DNA of 64,000 nt from Streptomyces glaucescens. GTDB lineage: Bacteria > Actinomycetota > Actinomycetes > Streptomycetales > Streptomycetaceae. The notes below the pieces were generated by a model. That model did no database searches. It saw only the letters and a list, made by a program, of their open reading frames with translations, and was not told the origin of the DNA. Positions 51,936 through 60,248 of the stretch are shown in pieces. Location of the stretch: contig NZ_CP009438.1 in assembly GCF_000761215.1 (NCBI RefSeq), positions 4,419,501 to 4,483,500 of the forward strand, in the 5' to 3' direction. A program made the translations under genes and the position numbers. Each line of letters opens with the position of its first letter. The first letter of the stretch is position 1.

Positions 51936-52868
51936 ATGCGCGGCACCACCGTCCCGCCGGGGACACCCTGTCTCACGCCCCGTACCGGCGAACCGCCCCT
52001 GCACCGGCTGGAAGTGGCCGGCCCGGGGGCCGTCCCCTTCGCGGCGGGGGACTTCGACTCCCTGGGCCCGTACGCCCGCTGGGACCGGCCGCACCGGCAC
52101 ACCTTCTACGAGATCGTCCACGTGACCGCCGGTACCGGCACCCACGTCGTCGACCTCACCCGCCGGCCGCTCGCACCGCACCACCTGGCCGTGATCGCGC
52201 CCGGGCAGGTGCACCACTGGGAGGACGAGCGGGCCCTCGACGGCACCCTGGTGCTGTTCACCGAGGACTTCCTCGTCGACCACCCCGGCGACCGCGAGCT
52301 GCTGCGCCGGCTCGCCGGGCGCGGCTGGTTCCGGCCGCCGCCGGGGGAGGGCGAGCGGATCGGCGCGCTCATGACCGAGCTGGTCGGGGAGTACGAGCAG
52401 CGGGGGCCGGGGTACGAGGGCGTGCTGCGGGCGCTGCTGCACGTACTCGCCGTCCGGGTGGCCCGGCTCCCCGACGCGCCCGCGCCCGGCGTCCCGGCCG
52501 AGGGCCGCGGGGCCGCCGTCGCCCAGGCGTTCGTCCGGCTCGTCGCCCACCCCGAGGCGGTCACCTGGACGGTCCGCGAGTGCGCGGAACGGCTCGGCGT
52601 CACCCCCGGCCACCTCACCCACGCCGTGCGGACCGCCACCGGCCGCAGCCCGGGACGCCTGCTGATCGAGGCCCGCACCTGCCGGGCCCAGCGGCTGCTC
52701 GCGCACACCGAGCTGTCGGTGCGGCAGGTCGCCGCCCGCACCGGCTTCACCGACCCCGCCTACTTCAGCCGCTTCTTCCGCCGGGAGACCGGGCAGAGCC
52801 CCGGCGACTTCCGAAAACACCACAGTCGCGCACACCAGTCCCTCGAAGCCCCCCGGGCGCCCGCCTAG
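51936..52868 (+). CDS. AraC-family regulator with cupin sensor domain
   Basis: A 310-residue regulator. The N-terminal cupin (RPHRHTFYEIVHVTAGTGTHVVDLTRRPLAPHHLAVIAPGQVHHWE) should bind a small ligand. The C-terminal double helix-turn-helix reads TVRECAERLGVTPGHLTHAVRTATGRSPGRLLIEARTCRAQRLL and TELSVRQVAARTGFTDPAYFSRFFRRETGQSPGDFR. AGGAGG lies nine bases before ATG 51936. It sits between the xylanase and the secreted dioxygenase and may control either. Confidence 0.88.
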   Translation: MRGTTVPPGTPCLTPRTGEPPLHRLEVAGPGAVPFAAGDFDSLGPYARWDRPHRHTFYEIVHVTAGTGTHVVDLTRRPLAPHHLAVIAPGQVHHWEDERALDGTLVLFTEDFLVDHPGDRELLRRLAGRGWFRPPPGEGERIGALMTELVGEYEQRGPGYEGVLRALLHVLAVRVARLPDAPAPGVPAEGRGAAVAQAFVRLVAHPEAVTWTVRECAERLGVTPGHLTHAVRTATGRSPGRLLIEARTCRAQRLLAHTELSVRQVAARTGFTDPAYFSRFFRRETGQSPGDFRKHHSRAHQSLEAPRAPA

Positions 52869-52922
52869 GTTCGGTCCCGTTCAGCTCGGTGTCGTTCCGA
52901 CAGCCCCCCACTAGGAGCAGCC

Positions 52923-53771
52923 ATGGACCACGCGACGAACGAGACACCCGACCCGGCCGGGGAGCCCCACGAGGAGCACCCTCCTCTCGTCCGCCGCAAG
53001 ACGGTGCTGCGCGCCGCGCTCGCCGCGACGGTCGCCGTCCCCGCGGCCCTGGCCGGCGCCCCCGCGCTGGCCCGCACCCTCACCGCCGGGACCGGGACAC
53101 CCCCGCTCACCCCGCCCTGCGACGACGGTGACGACCCCACCCCGCCGCAGACCGAGGGCCCGTACTTCAAACCGAACTCCCCGCGGCGCACCAGCCTGCT
53201 GGAACCCGGCCTGCCCGGCACCCGGCTCACCGTGAGCGGGTACGTCTTCGGCCTGGCCTGCCGGCCGATCTCCGGTGTCCTGCTGGACTTCTGGCAGGCC
53301 GACGCGAACGGCGCCTACGACAACACGGGGTTCCGGCTGCGCGGCCACCAGTTCACCGGCGCGGACGGCGCGTTCACCCTCACCACCATCTTCCCCGGCC
53401 TCTACCCGGGCCGCACCCGGCACATCCACGTGAAGCTCCAGGCCCCCAACCGGCCCGTGCTCACCACGCAGCTGTACTTCCCGAACGAGCCCCGCAACAA
53501 CACCGACACCATCTTCGACCCGCGGCTGCTGATGACGGTGCGCGACGGGGGCGGCGGAAAGGAGGCGGCGTTCGACTTCGTCCTCTCCGTCCCGCAGGAG
53601 CCGGGCCCCGGCCCCACCCCGCCGCCGGACGGCACCTGGGCCGTCGGCACCACGTACCGGGCCGGGGACCGCGTGACGTACGCGGGCCGCGGCTACCTCT
53701 GCCTCCAGGCCCACACCGCGCAGCCCGGCTGGGAGCCCCCGTCGGCTCCGGCCCTGTGGCGGGCGGCCTGA
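52923..53771 (+). CDS. Secreted intradiol ring-cleavage dioxygenase with carbohydrate-binding module
   Basis: A 282-residue exported enzyme. A twin-arginine/Sec-like signal (RRKTVLRAALAATVAVPAALAGAPALA) precedes an intradiol dioxygenase barrel. Likely Fe(III) ligands are Tyr 132 (DFWQADANGAYDN), Tyr 161 (PGLYPGR), His 167 and His 169 (RHIHVK). After a Pro/Gly linker comes a CBM5/12-type chitin/cellulose-binding module (YRAGDRVTYAGRGYLCLQ, then WEPP and ALW). I recall a characterised Streptomyces relative with this fusion (SACTE_2871), acting on catechol-type aromatics while bound to plant polymers. The neighbouring xylanase fits biomass attack. Confidence 0.9.
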   Translation: MDHATNETPDPAGEPHEEHPPLVRRKTVLRAALAATVAVPAALAGAPALARTLTAGTGTPPLTPPCDDGDDPTPPQTEGPYFKPNSPRRTSLLEPGLPGTRLTVSGYVFGLACRPISGVLLDFWQADANGAYDNTGFRLRGHQFTGADGAFTLTTIFPGLYPGRTRHIHVKLQAPNRPVLTTQLYFPNEPRNNTDTIFDPRLLMTVRDGGGGKEAAFDFVLSVPQEPGPGPTPPPDGTWAVGTTYRAGDRVTYAGRGYLCLQAHTAQPGWEPPSAPALWRAA

Positions 53772-53925
53772 GGCGCTGAGGGGGCGGGGCGGCGTTCTCC
53801 CGCGAGGCGCTCGGCGGGGGGACGCCGCCCCGAAGCGCGCACGTCGTCCGGGCCGGGGCGGGACCGACCGCCGGGCCGCCCGGGTGGGCACGCCCGCCGG
53901 GCGGCCCGGCTGCAACAATGAGGAC

Positions 53926-54621
53926 GTGACCCGCGCATCCCTGGACAAGCAGCCGCACGAAGTCGCCTCGATGTTCGACGACGTGGCGGAACGGTACGAC
54001 CTCACCAACGACGTGCTGTCCCTGGGCCAGGCCCGGGCGTGGCGCAAGGAAGTCGCCAGGGCCGTCGACGCCCGGCCCGCGCAGAAGGTGCTGGACCTGG
54101 CCGCCGGCACGGCGACGTCGTCCCTGCCGTTCGCCCGCACCGGCGCCTACGTCGTCCCCTGCGACTTCTCCCTCGGCATGCTCCAGGTCGGCAAGCGCAG
54201 GCACCCGTGGCTGCCGCTGACCGCGGGGGACGGCACCCGGCTGCCGTTCAGGGACGGCGTCTTCGACGCCGTCACCATCTCCTTCGGGCTGCGCAACGTC
54301 CAGGACACCGACGCCGCGCTGCGCGAGCTGTACCGGGTGACGCGGCCCGGCGGACGGGTCGTGATCTGCGAGTTCTCGCACCCGACCTGGGCACCCTTCC
54401 GGACCGTCTACACCGAGTACCTGATGCGCGCGCTGCCGCCGGTGGCCCGTGCGGTGTCCTCCAACCCGGAGGCGTACGTCTATCTCGCCGAGTCCATCCG
54501 CGCCTGGCCCGACCAGGCCGGCCTGGCCGGCCGGCTGAAGGCGGCCGGCTGGTCGCGGGTGGCGTGGCGCAACCTCACCGGGGGCGTGGTGGCCCTGCAC
54601 CGGGGCTTCAAGGAGGGCTGA
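53926..54621 (+). CDS. menG: Demethylmenaquinone methyltransferase
   Basis: A 231-residue class I methyltransferase of the UbiE/MenG family that makes menaquinone from demethylmenaquinone using SAM. Motifs: VASMFDDVAERYDLTNDVLSLGQARAWR, the SAM loop VLDLAAGTATSSL, DFSLGMLQVGKRR, ISFGLRNVQDTDAALRELYRVTRPGGRVVICEFSHP. GTG 53926 follows an AACAAT box by about six bases, so a leaderless message is possible. The usual C-terminal end is intact. Confidence 0.93.
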   Translation: MTRASLDKQPHEVASMFDDVAERYDLTNDVLSLGQARAWRKEVARAVDARPAQKVLDLAAGTATSSLPFARTGAYVVPCDFSLGMLQVGKRRHPWLPLTAGDGTRLPFRDGVFDAVTISFGLRNVQDTDAALRELYRVTRPGGRVVICEFSHPTWAPFRTVYTEYLMRALPPVARAVSSNPEAYVYLAESIRAWPDQAGLAGRLKAAGWSRVAWRNLTGGVVALHRGFKEG

Positions 54622-54705
54622 GCGAGACACCGGGGCTTTCCGGGCCGAGCGAGACCCGTCGGCCCCGGCCGCGCGGGGCCGTCGCCCACGGCCCCGGCAC
54701 GGCCG

Positions 54706-55059
54706 TCACCCCAGGCCGAGCAGGCTCATCACCCGGGGTTCCTCCTCGGCGGCCGGCTCCCGGCGCATCCCGCCGTGCGGCACATCGGGCCGGCGCGGCT
54801 CGCGCACGCCCGAGCCTCCGCCGCCCTCGCCGGCGTCGAACCAGACGGTGACGACGGCTCCGCGCGGAACCCCCGCCCCGGGCGGCGGGTACTGCCGTAC
54901 GACGTGGTCGGCCACCGTGCGGGAGAAGTCGGGCCGGTCGGGCGCGGCGAGCAGCACTCCGTGCGCCCGGGCCGTCTCGCGTGCGTCCACGGCCATGAGG
55001 CCGACGAGCCGCGGCACGCGTACCTCGGGTGTATTGGGTGGAATGGGCACAGTTGTCAC
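54706..55059 (-). CDS. PASTA-domain protein
   Basis: A 117-residue protein with one PASTA domain at about residues 12-75 (VRVPRLVGLMAVDARETARAHGVLL... VVRQYPPPGAGVPRGAVVTVWFD) followed by an acidic/Gly-rich tail. PASTA domains bind muropeptides or beta-lactams in kinases and penicillin-binding proteins. This one has no membrane segment or signal, so its location is unclear. Confidence 0.75.
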   Translation of the reverse strand: MTTVPIPPNTPEVRVPRLVGLMAVDARETARAHGVLLAAPDRPDFSRTVADHVVRQYPPPGAGVPRGAVVTVWFDAGEGGGGSGVREPRRPDVPHGGMRREPAAEEEPRVMSLLGLG

Positions 55060-55143
55060 CCCCAGCGGTACGGGGAAGAGTAGCCGCCCGGGGTGCCGTC
55101 CGGAAGCTTCAGGTGGCGTTCCGTAGCCGAGGATGACGAAGCG

Positions 55144-55650
55144 TCACAACTCCAGCCGGTAGCAGTGCCCCTGCTGCTTCGACTCGGGCGTCGTGAAGGT
55201 CTCCGCGAGGCGCATCCCCAGCCGCCGCGTCACCGCGATCGAGCGGGTGTTGCGGGCGTTCACCATCGCCACCACGCTCGGTACGCCCGCCGCCCGCACC
55301 CGCTCCAGCGTCTGCCGGGCCGCCGCCGTCACATAGCCCCGGCCCCAGTGCTCCCGGCCCAGCCGCCAGCCGATCTCGATCTCCCCGGCCGGACCCCACT
55401 CGCCCGGCCAGGGCTGGGCCCCCGTGAAGCCGATGACCCGGTCCTCCTCGTCCAGCATCGTCCACAGGCAGAAGCCCAGTTCGGCGTCGTGCTTGCGCTG
55501 ACGGGCCGTCAGCTCCTCGTAGACCGACAGCTCGGCGGACCGGCCGCCGTGGAACTCCATCACGTCCGGGTGGTCGAAGACCCGGTGCCAGGCGACGGCG
55601 TCCTCGTCGGTGGGGACACGCAGCCGTACCACGGGGAGCGTTCTGTTCAC
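55144..55650 (-). CDS. GNAT N-acetyltransferase (RimJ/RimL-like)
   Basis: 168 residues from GTG 55650. RimJ/RimL-type acetyltransferase: LRVPTDEDAVAWHRVFDHPDVMEF at the start, IEIGWRLGREHWGRGYVTAAARQTLE as the acetyl-CoA loop, and VNARNTRSIAVTRRLGMRLAETF near the end. The substrate is unknown. Longer frames to 55821 run into the promoter of the divergent reductase gene and are rejected. Confidence 0.85.
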   Translation of the reverse strand: MNRTLPVVRLRVPTDEDAVAWHRVFDHPDVMEFHGGRSAELSVYEELTARQRKHDAELGFCLWTMLDEEDRVIGFTGAQPWPGEWGPAGEIEIGWRLGREHWGRGYVTAAARQTLERVRAAGVPSVVAMVNARNTRSIAVTRRLGMRLAETFTTPESKQQGHCYRLEL

Positions 55651-55747
55651 GGAGCAGCCCTTCAGCCGGGTGATCGATTCTGCTGAATAGACTGCCCGTG
55701 TCCAGTGCCGGTCGGCACGCTGATTTCGAACTTGGGGAGATCCCGCC

Positions 55748-57037
55748 GTGACCGAGCCCCTCCTCTCCGACAACACCGCCGACGTCATCGTCGTGGGCGC
55801 GGGGCCCGCCGGCTCCACCACCGCCTACCACCTCGCCAAGGCCGGGCTCGACGTCCTGCTGCTGGAGAAGACCGAGTTCCCGCGCGAGAAGGTGTGCGGC
55901 GACGGGCTCACCCCGCGCGCGGTCAAACAGCTCGTCGCCATGGGCATCGACATCTCCGAAGAGGCCGGCTGGCTGCGCAACAAGGGCCTGCGCATCATCG
56001 GCGGCGGCGTCCGGCTCCAGCTGGACTGGCCGGATCTCGCCTCCTTCCCGGACTACGGGCTGGTCCGCAAGCGCGACGACTTCGACGAGCAGCTCGCCCG
56101 GCAGGCGCAGAAGGCGGGCGCGCGGCTCCACGAGCGCTGCAACGTCTCCGGCCCGATCGTCGACGACCGCACCGGCCGCATCACCGGTGTCACCGCCAAG
56201 CTGGGCGAGGAGAAGCGGGAGGTCTCCTTCCACGCGCCGCTCGTCGTCGCCGCCGACGGCAACTCCACCCGCCTCTCCCTGGCGATGGGCCTGCACCGCC
56301 GCGAGGACCGCCCGATGGGCGTCGCCGTCCGCACCTACTTCACCTCCCCGCGCCACGAGGACGACTACCTGGAGTCCTGGCTGGAGCTGTGGGACCGCCG
56401 CGGTCCCGGCGAGGACCGGCTGCTGCCCGGCTACGGCTGGATCTTCGGCATGGGCGACGGCACGTCCAACGTCGGCCTCGGCGTCCTGAACACCTCCGAC
56501 TCCTTCAAGGAGCTGGACTGGCGCGAGGTGCTGAAGGCGTGGTGCGCGTCCATGCCCGAGGACTGGGGCTACACCCCCGAGAACATGACCGGCCCGATCC
56601 GCGGCGCCGCCCTGCCGATGGCCTTCAACCGCCAGCCGCACTACACCAAGGGCCTGTTGCTGGTCGGCGACGCCGGCGGCCTGGTCAACCCGTTCAACGG
56701 CGAAGGCATCGCCTACGCCATGGAGTCCGGGCAGCTCGCCGCCGACGTCATCGTGCAGGCGCACGCACGGACCACGCCCGCCCAGCGGGAGGCCGCCCTC
56801 CAGCGCTACCCGCGCGTCCTGAAGGACACCTACGGCGGCTACTACACCCTCGGCCGCGCCTTCGTGAAGCTCATCGGCAACCCGAAGGTCATGAAGATCG
56901 CCGCACAGCGCGGCCTCACCCACCCGATGCTGATGAAGTTCACCCTCAAGCTGCTCGCCAACCTCACCGACCCGACGGGCGGCGACGCGATGGACCGCAT
57001 CATCAACGGACTGACGAAGGTGGCGCCGAAGGCCTGA
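55748..57037 (+). CDS. menJ: Geranylgeranyl reductase-family flavoprotein, MenJ-like
   Basis: A 429-residue FAD enzyme. The Rossmann dinucleotide motif is VIVVGAGPAGSTTAYHLAKAG, then REKVCGDGLTPRAVKQL (the conserved CGDGL loop of geranylgeranyl reductases), LVVAADGNSTRLS, and the GDAGGLVNPFNGEGIAYAMESG FAD motif. In mycobacteria MenJ reduces one isoprene of menaquinone. Streptomycete menaquinones are multiply hydrogenated, so this is a good candidate for that step. Located near menG. The stop abuts the convergent MFS gene directly. Start GTG 55748. Confidence 0.88.
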   Translation: MTEPLLSDNTADVIVVGAGPAGSTTAYHLAKAGLDVLLLEKTEFPREKVCGDGLTPRAVKQLVAMGIDISEEAGWLRNKGLRIIGGGVRLQLDWPDLASFPDYGLVRKRDDFDEQLARQAQKAGARLHERCNVSGPIVDDRTGRITGVTAKLGEEKREVSFHAPLVVAADGNSTRLSLAMGLHRREDRPMGVAVRTYFTSPRHEDDYLESWLELWDRRGPGEDRLLPGYGWIFGMGDGTSNVGLGVLNTSDSFKELDWREVLKAWCASMPEDWGYTPENMTGPIRGAALPMAFNRQPHYTKGLLLVGDAGGLVNPFNGEGIAYAMESGQLAADVIVQAHARTTPAQREAALQRYPRVLKDTYGGYYTLGRAFVKLIGNPKVMKIAAQRGLTHPMLMKFTLKLLANLTDPTGGDAMDRIINGLTKVAPKA

Positions 57038-58249
57038 TCACCCCCGCGGCGGCCCGGCGCTCGCCGTGCGCCGGGCCGCCGCGGTCAGCGCGAGCCCGGC
57101 CGCGGCGAGGGCGGCGCTGATCCAGGCGGCGGCGCGCTGGTCGCCGGTCGCCGCGGTGGCCGCCCCGGCCAGCAGGGGCCCGGCGACGGCGCCCGTGTTG
57201 AGTGCGGCCGTGGCGAACGAGCCGCCCAGCGCGGGCGCGTCGGAGGCGACCCGCAGCACCCGGTTCACCACCGCCGTACCGACCCCGAAGGACAGCGCGC
57301 CCTGCACCGTCGCCAGCGCGAACAACGGCACGGCGGCGGTCCCGGCCAGGGCGAGCGCCGCCCATCCCGCAGGCAGTGCCGCCGCCGCGAGCACCAGGCC
57401 GCGCCGCGGCCGCCCGGCGCCGTCGACCCCGCCGCCCGTGCGGCCGGTGACGGCCACCCCGGCGAACGCGCCCACCCCGAACGCCGCGAGCAGCCCGGGC
57501 ACCGCCGCCTCGGGCAGCCGCGCGGTGTCCGTGGCGACGACGGCCAGACAGGCGAAGGTCGCGAACGTCGCCCCGTTGACGACGGCCGCGAGCGCCAGCG
57601 CCGAACGCACCGGGCGGGCCCGCAGCACCCCGATCTCACGGCGGACGCGGACCCGCGCGCGGCCGGCCGGATCGGCGGGCGCCGAGCGGTGCACCAGCGC
57701 CAGCGCGGGCAGGCACAGCGCGGCCACCGCCCAGAACGCCGCGCGCCAGCCCGCCCGCTCCCCGAGCAGCGCGCCCGCGGGCACCCCGACGACGCACGCC
57801 AGCGTGATCCCGGACAGCAGGACGGCCATCGCCCGCGCCTGCTTCTCCGGGGTGACGAGCGAGGTCGCCACGGACAGGGCGACGGCGAGGAAACCGGCGT
57901 TGACGACCGCGGCGACGATCCGGGTGGCGAACAGCACCGCGAAGTCGTGGGTGACCGCGCCGGCCACGTGCACGACGACGAACGCCGCGAGGAACCCCGC
58001 CAGCGCCCGGCGGCGCGGCCACCGCGCGCTCCAGGCGGCCATCAGCGGGGCGCCGGCGACCATCCCGGCCGCGTACGCCGACGTCAGGCTCGCGGCGGCG
58101 GCCACCGGCACGGACAGATCACGGGCGATGCCGGGCACGAGCCCGGACAGCATGAACTCGGAAGTCCCCTGGGCGAAGACGGCGAGACCCAGGACATGGA
58201 GGAACACAGGCAAGGAGTCGACTCCGGCGTGAGATGCGGGCAGGGGCAT
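57038..58249 (-). CDS. MFS exporter, Cml/Cmx chloramphenicol-efflux type
   Basis: A 403-residue transporter with 12 predicted membrane segments. The segment LHVLGLAVFAQGTSEFMLSGLVPGIARDLSVPVAAAASLTSAYAAGMVAGAPL is typical of the DHA1 subgroup containing Cml/Cmx chloramphenicol exporters, and the motif C-like GVPAGALLGERAGWRAAFW marks an antiporter. Drug specificity is inferred from family likeness only. ATG 58249 has a weak ribosome binding site. A short leader peptide and three hairpins lie upstream, suggesting induction by attenuation. Confidence 0.8.
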   Translation of the reverse strand: MPLPASHAGVDSLPVFLHVLGLAVFAQGTSEFMLSGLVPGIARDLSVPVAAAASLTSAYAAGMVAGAPLMAAWSARWPRRRALAGFLAAFVVVHVAGAVTHDFAVLFATRIVAAVVNAGFLAVALSVATSLVTPEKQARAMAVLLSGITLACVVGVPAGALLGERAGWRAAFWAVAALCLPALALVHRSAPADPAGRARVRVRREIGVLRARPVRSALALAAVVNGATFATFACLAVVATDTARLPEAAVPGLLAAFGVGAFAGVAVTGRTGGGVDGAGRPRRGLVLAAAALPAGWAALALAGTAAVPLFALATVQGALSFGVGTAVVNRVLRVASDAPALGGSFATAALNTGAVAGPLLAGAATAATGDQRAAAWISAALAAAGLALTAAARRTASAGPPRG

Positions 58250-58281
58250 CCGCGCGCTGGAGGGGGAAGAACCGACCGGGG

Positions 58282-58332
58282 CACGCGGAGCGCGTGTCCG
58301 GCCGCCGAAGGCGGGGGCGGCTCGGGGAGCCG
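58282..58332 (-). promoter_or_regulatory. Three successive hairpins in the MFS leader
   Basis: Stems: CACGCG/CGCGTG (58282-58296), CCGCC/GGCGG around GAA (58302-58314), and CGGCT/AGCCG (58318-58332). They sit between the leader peptide and the exporter start, where alternative structures could terminate transcription or hide the start region until a ribosome stalls in the leader. Confidence 0.5.
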
Positions 58333-58340
58333 TACGAGGA

Positions 58341-58403
58341 TCAGCCTGCGGCCCGCCGCCGGGCGACCGGCGGCTCCGCTCTGTCGGACTCGGGGTTCGT
58401 CAC
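58341..58403 (-). CDS. Leader peptide of the MFS exporter
   Basis: A 20-residue frame, VTNPESDRAEPPVARRRAAG, starting at GTG 58403. Its first base lies seven bases after a well-formed -10, and there is no Shine-Dalgarno sequence, so it would be read from a leaderless transcript. The PP and RRR runs are plausible stalling sites. Short, so moderate confidence. Confidence 0.5.
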   Translation of the reverse strand: MTNPESDRAEPPVARRRAAG

Positions 58404-58410
58404 GCGGGGC

Positions 58411-58439
58411 ACGCTAGCGCCGGCCTCGCGGTCCAGCAA
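58411..58439 (-). promoter_or_regulatory. Promoter of the MFS leader transcript
   Basis: On the minus strand: TTGCTG (58439-58434), 17-base spacer, TAGCGT (58416-58411), then seven bases to the leader GTG. Spacing and -10 are good for a vegetative sigma factor. Confidence 0.6.
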
Positions 58440-58892
58440 CCGAATTGACGCCGTCATGGCGCGGGCCTGGCGGGCGCGGGCGGCCCGGCACGGTCCGGGG
58501 CCCCGGAGGCCGGCGGGCGGGGAGTGCAGGCGCGGCGAGGCCGCGGAACAGGAAGGCGGACGTCGGCGCGTCACCGCGCCGGGCCGGGCAGGCGGCGGAC
58601 GCCGCGGGCGGCCCCACGGTGTGCGCGAGTGCCGTGCCCGGCTGCCGCCCCGGGGGTGCTCCGACGCCGTCCGACGCGCCGCGGGGAACGCGCGCAGGAC
58701 GCCGTGTCCAGGTTCGGGTGCGCGGGTGGCGGCCGACGACGAAACCGTGACGATCCACGTGACCCCGCGCGGTGGGACGGGTCGGGCGATCACCGTGACC
58801 GGGGCCGGGGCGACGGCGCCCTGCGGCGATCCGCTCACCTCACGGGGACGCCGGCCGCCGGGGGGCCGTGTCCCCCGGGGCCGGGATACGCC
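58440..58892. other. Gene-free GC-rich spacer
   Basis: About 450 bases upstream of the MFS promoter and downstream of the NlpC terminator. The open frames on both strands are low-complexity Arg/Pro/Gly sequence with no ribosome binding sites. Nothing further is recognised. Confidence 0.5.
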
Positions 58893-58929
58893 GGAAGGGC
58901 CGCTGCCCCCGAGCGGCTGCGGCCCTTCC
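58893..58929 (-). terminator. Terminator of the NlpC/P60 gene
   Basis: GGAAGGGCCGC (58893-58903) pairs exactly with GCGGCCCTTCC (58919-58929), 11 bp, just past the stop at 58947. Confidence 0.75.
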
Positions 58930-58946
58930 ACGGTGTCGAGCGAGGG

Positions 58947-59774
58947 TCAGAGGACGCGCACCGCTCCCGACGCCGGGTAGCCGGAGAGGTCCTGGATGAC
59001 GACGCCCTTGGAGGGGTTCGCGGCGTCCAGGTACTGGCCGCCCCCGATGTACACGCCCACGTGGTACGCGGAGCCCTTGCCGCCCCAGTACAGGATGTCG
59101 CCGGGCTGGATGCTGGACAGGGAGACCTCGGTGCCCATCATCGACTGGTCCTGCGACACGCGCGGCAGGTCCACACCGACCTCACGGAACGCGGCCTGGA
59201 CGAGGCTGGAGCAGTCCCAGGCGTTGGGGCCGGTGGCGCCCATGACGTAGGCGTCGCCCAGCTGGGCCTTGAGGAAGGCGATGACCGTCGCGACGCTGCC
59301 GCCGGCGGGCGCGGAGACGGACGGGGCGGAGACGTCGGCGGAGGGCGCGGAGACGTCGGCGGACGCGGCGAGCGTGACCCGCTCGGCGTCGCGTGCGGCG
59401 CGCTCCGCGGCGGCCTTGCGCGCGGCCTCCTCGGCCTTCTTCTTGGCCTCGGCCTTCTTCTTCGCCACGGCGAGGTCGGCCTTGGCCTCCTTGGCGGCCT
59501 GGGCGGCGGCCGCGTCACGCTCGGCCTGCAGCTCGTAGTTCGCGGCGGCCAGCTCGGTGGCGTCCGCGGACTCGGCGACCTGGGCGGCCAGGTCGGCCGT
59601 CAGGGTGGGCAGTTCGAGCGTCTGGGTCACCGGTTCGGCGGCGTTCGCCGGACCCGACGCACCGGCGACTGCCACGGTGCTGAGGATGCCACCGGCAACT
59701 CCGGCCCGCATCGCGATCTTCGACGCGCTGCGGCGGGGCTTCCGGTGGCTGCGTATGTGAGCGGTGTGGGACAT
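58947..59774 (-). CDS. Secreted NlpC/P60 peptidoglycan endopeptidase
   Basis: About 275 residues from ATG 59774. An RKPRRSASK basic region and hydrophobic core end in a SGPANA-type cleavage site. A long Ala/Lys/Glu coiled coil (about residues 55-130) precedes the C-terminal NlpC/P60 domain. The catalytic Cys is in NAWDCSSLVQAAF, the His in AYHVGVYIGGGQYLDA, and a polar third residue follows near AANPSKGV. It cleaves peptide stems of peptidoglycan. In-frame ATGs at 59801 and 59831 would extend the N-terminus ahead of the signal and are less likely. Divergent from nuo. Confidence 0.88.
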   Translation of the reverse strand: MSHTAHIRSHRKPRRSASKIAMRAGVAGGILSTVAVAGASGPANAAEPVTQTLELPTLTADLAAQVAESADATELAAANYELQAERDAAAAQAAKEAKADLAVAKKKAEAKKKAEEAARKAAAERAARDAERVTLAASADVSAPSADVSAPSVSAPAGGSVATVIAFLKAQLGDAYVMGATGPNAWDCSSLVQAAFREVGVDLPRVSQDQSMMGTEVSLSSIQPGDILYWGGKGSAYHVGVYIGGGQYLDAANPSKGVVIQDLSGYPASGAVRVL

Positions 59775-60147
59775 GGGAACAACCGGTATCAGGGCATCCT
59801 CCATACCTTCAAGAAACGTGGGCTGCGCCACAGTTGTTCAATCCGGCCCCCGAAACGCCGCCACCGGCCTCCTTATTGACGCCGTAACGGACATAGCGGA
59901 CCCACCCCCTCAAGCCTGTGATCATGGGCTTTCGTCGTTACGCCCGAATTGCCCGCCGCCTACCACCGGTTGGGATGGTTGGCCAAGCCCGGTTCTCGGG
60001 GCCCTCTCGCGAATGTGGCGGAGGTCACGGAACGGTCGCGGCGGCGGGTGCGTCTGGCGCGCGTCCCGGCGGCCGGAGAGTTCGTGAACGCGCGCACACG
60101 TCCACACCGGCCCCCGAACCTCCTTCCGAGGTGTGAACGGCGGCCGT
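59775..60147. promoter_or_regulatory. NlpC upstream region
   Basis: About 370 bases of 5' region for the NlpC gene with no coding sequence. A direct GTAACGGACATAGCGGAC stretch near 59884-59901 and a TATGTC box on the minus strand could belong to its promoter. I looked for a c-di-AMP (ydaO-type) riboswitch, known ahead of some streptomycete wall hydrolases, and did not see its conserved core. Confidence 0.35.
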
Positions 60148-60200
60148 TATCAAGAGATCGACTTCGGCGCCAATTTGCATGCGCGAGAACTCTCTTGATA
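60148..60200. repeat. 10-bp inverted repeat with 33-base spacing
   Basis: TATCAAGAGA (60148-60157) and its exact complement TCTCTTGATA (60191-60200). It lies in the NlpC-nuo divergent region. It could be paired operator half-sites about three helical turns apart (43 bases start to start) or a long hairpin. Confidence 0.5.
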
Positions 60201-60248
60201 TGGAGACGCCCCCTTCGACCTGCGGCGACGAGCGGAAATGTCACCAGT

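Noticed and set aside
58445..58750. Open frames on both strands in the spacer between the MFS promoter and the NlpC terminator
   Set aside because: Arg/Pro/Gly-rich, no ribosome binding site, no conserved motif.
59832..60060. c-di-AMP (ydaO) riboswitch ahead of the NlpC/P60 gene
   Set aside because: Expected by analogy with other wall hydrolase genes, but its conserved core was not seen on the minus strand.
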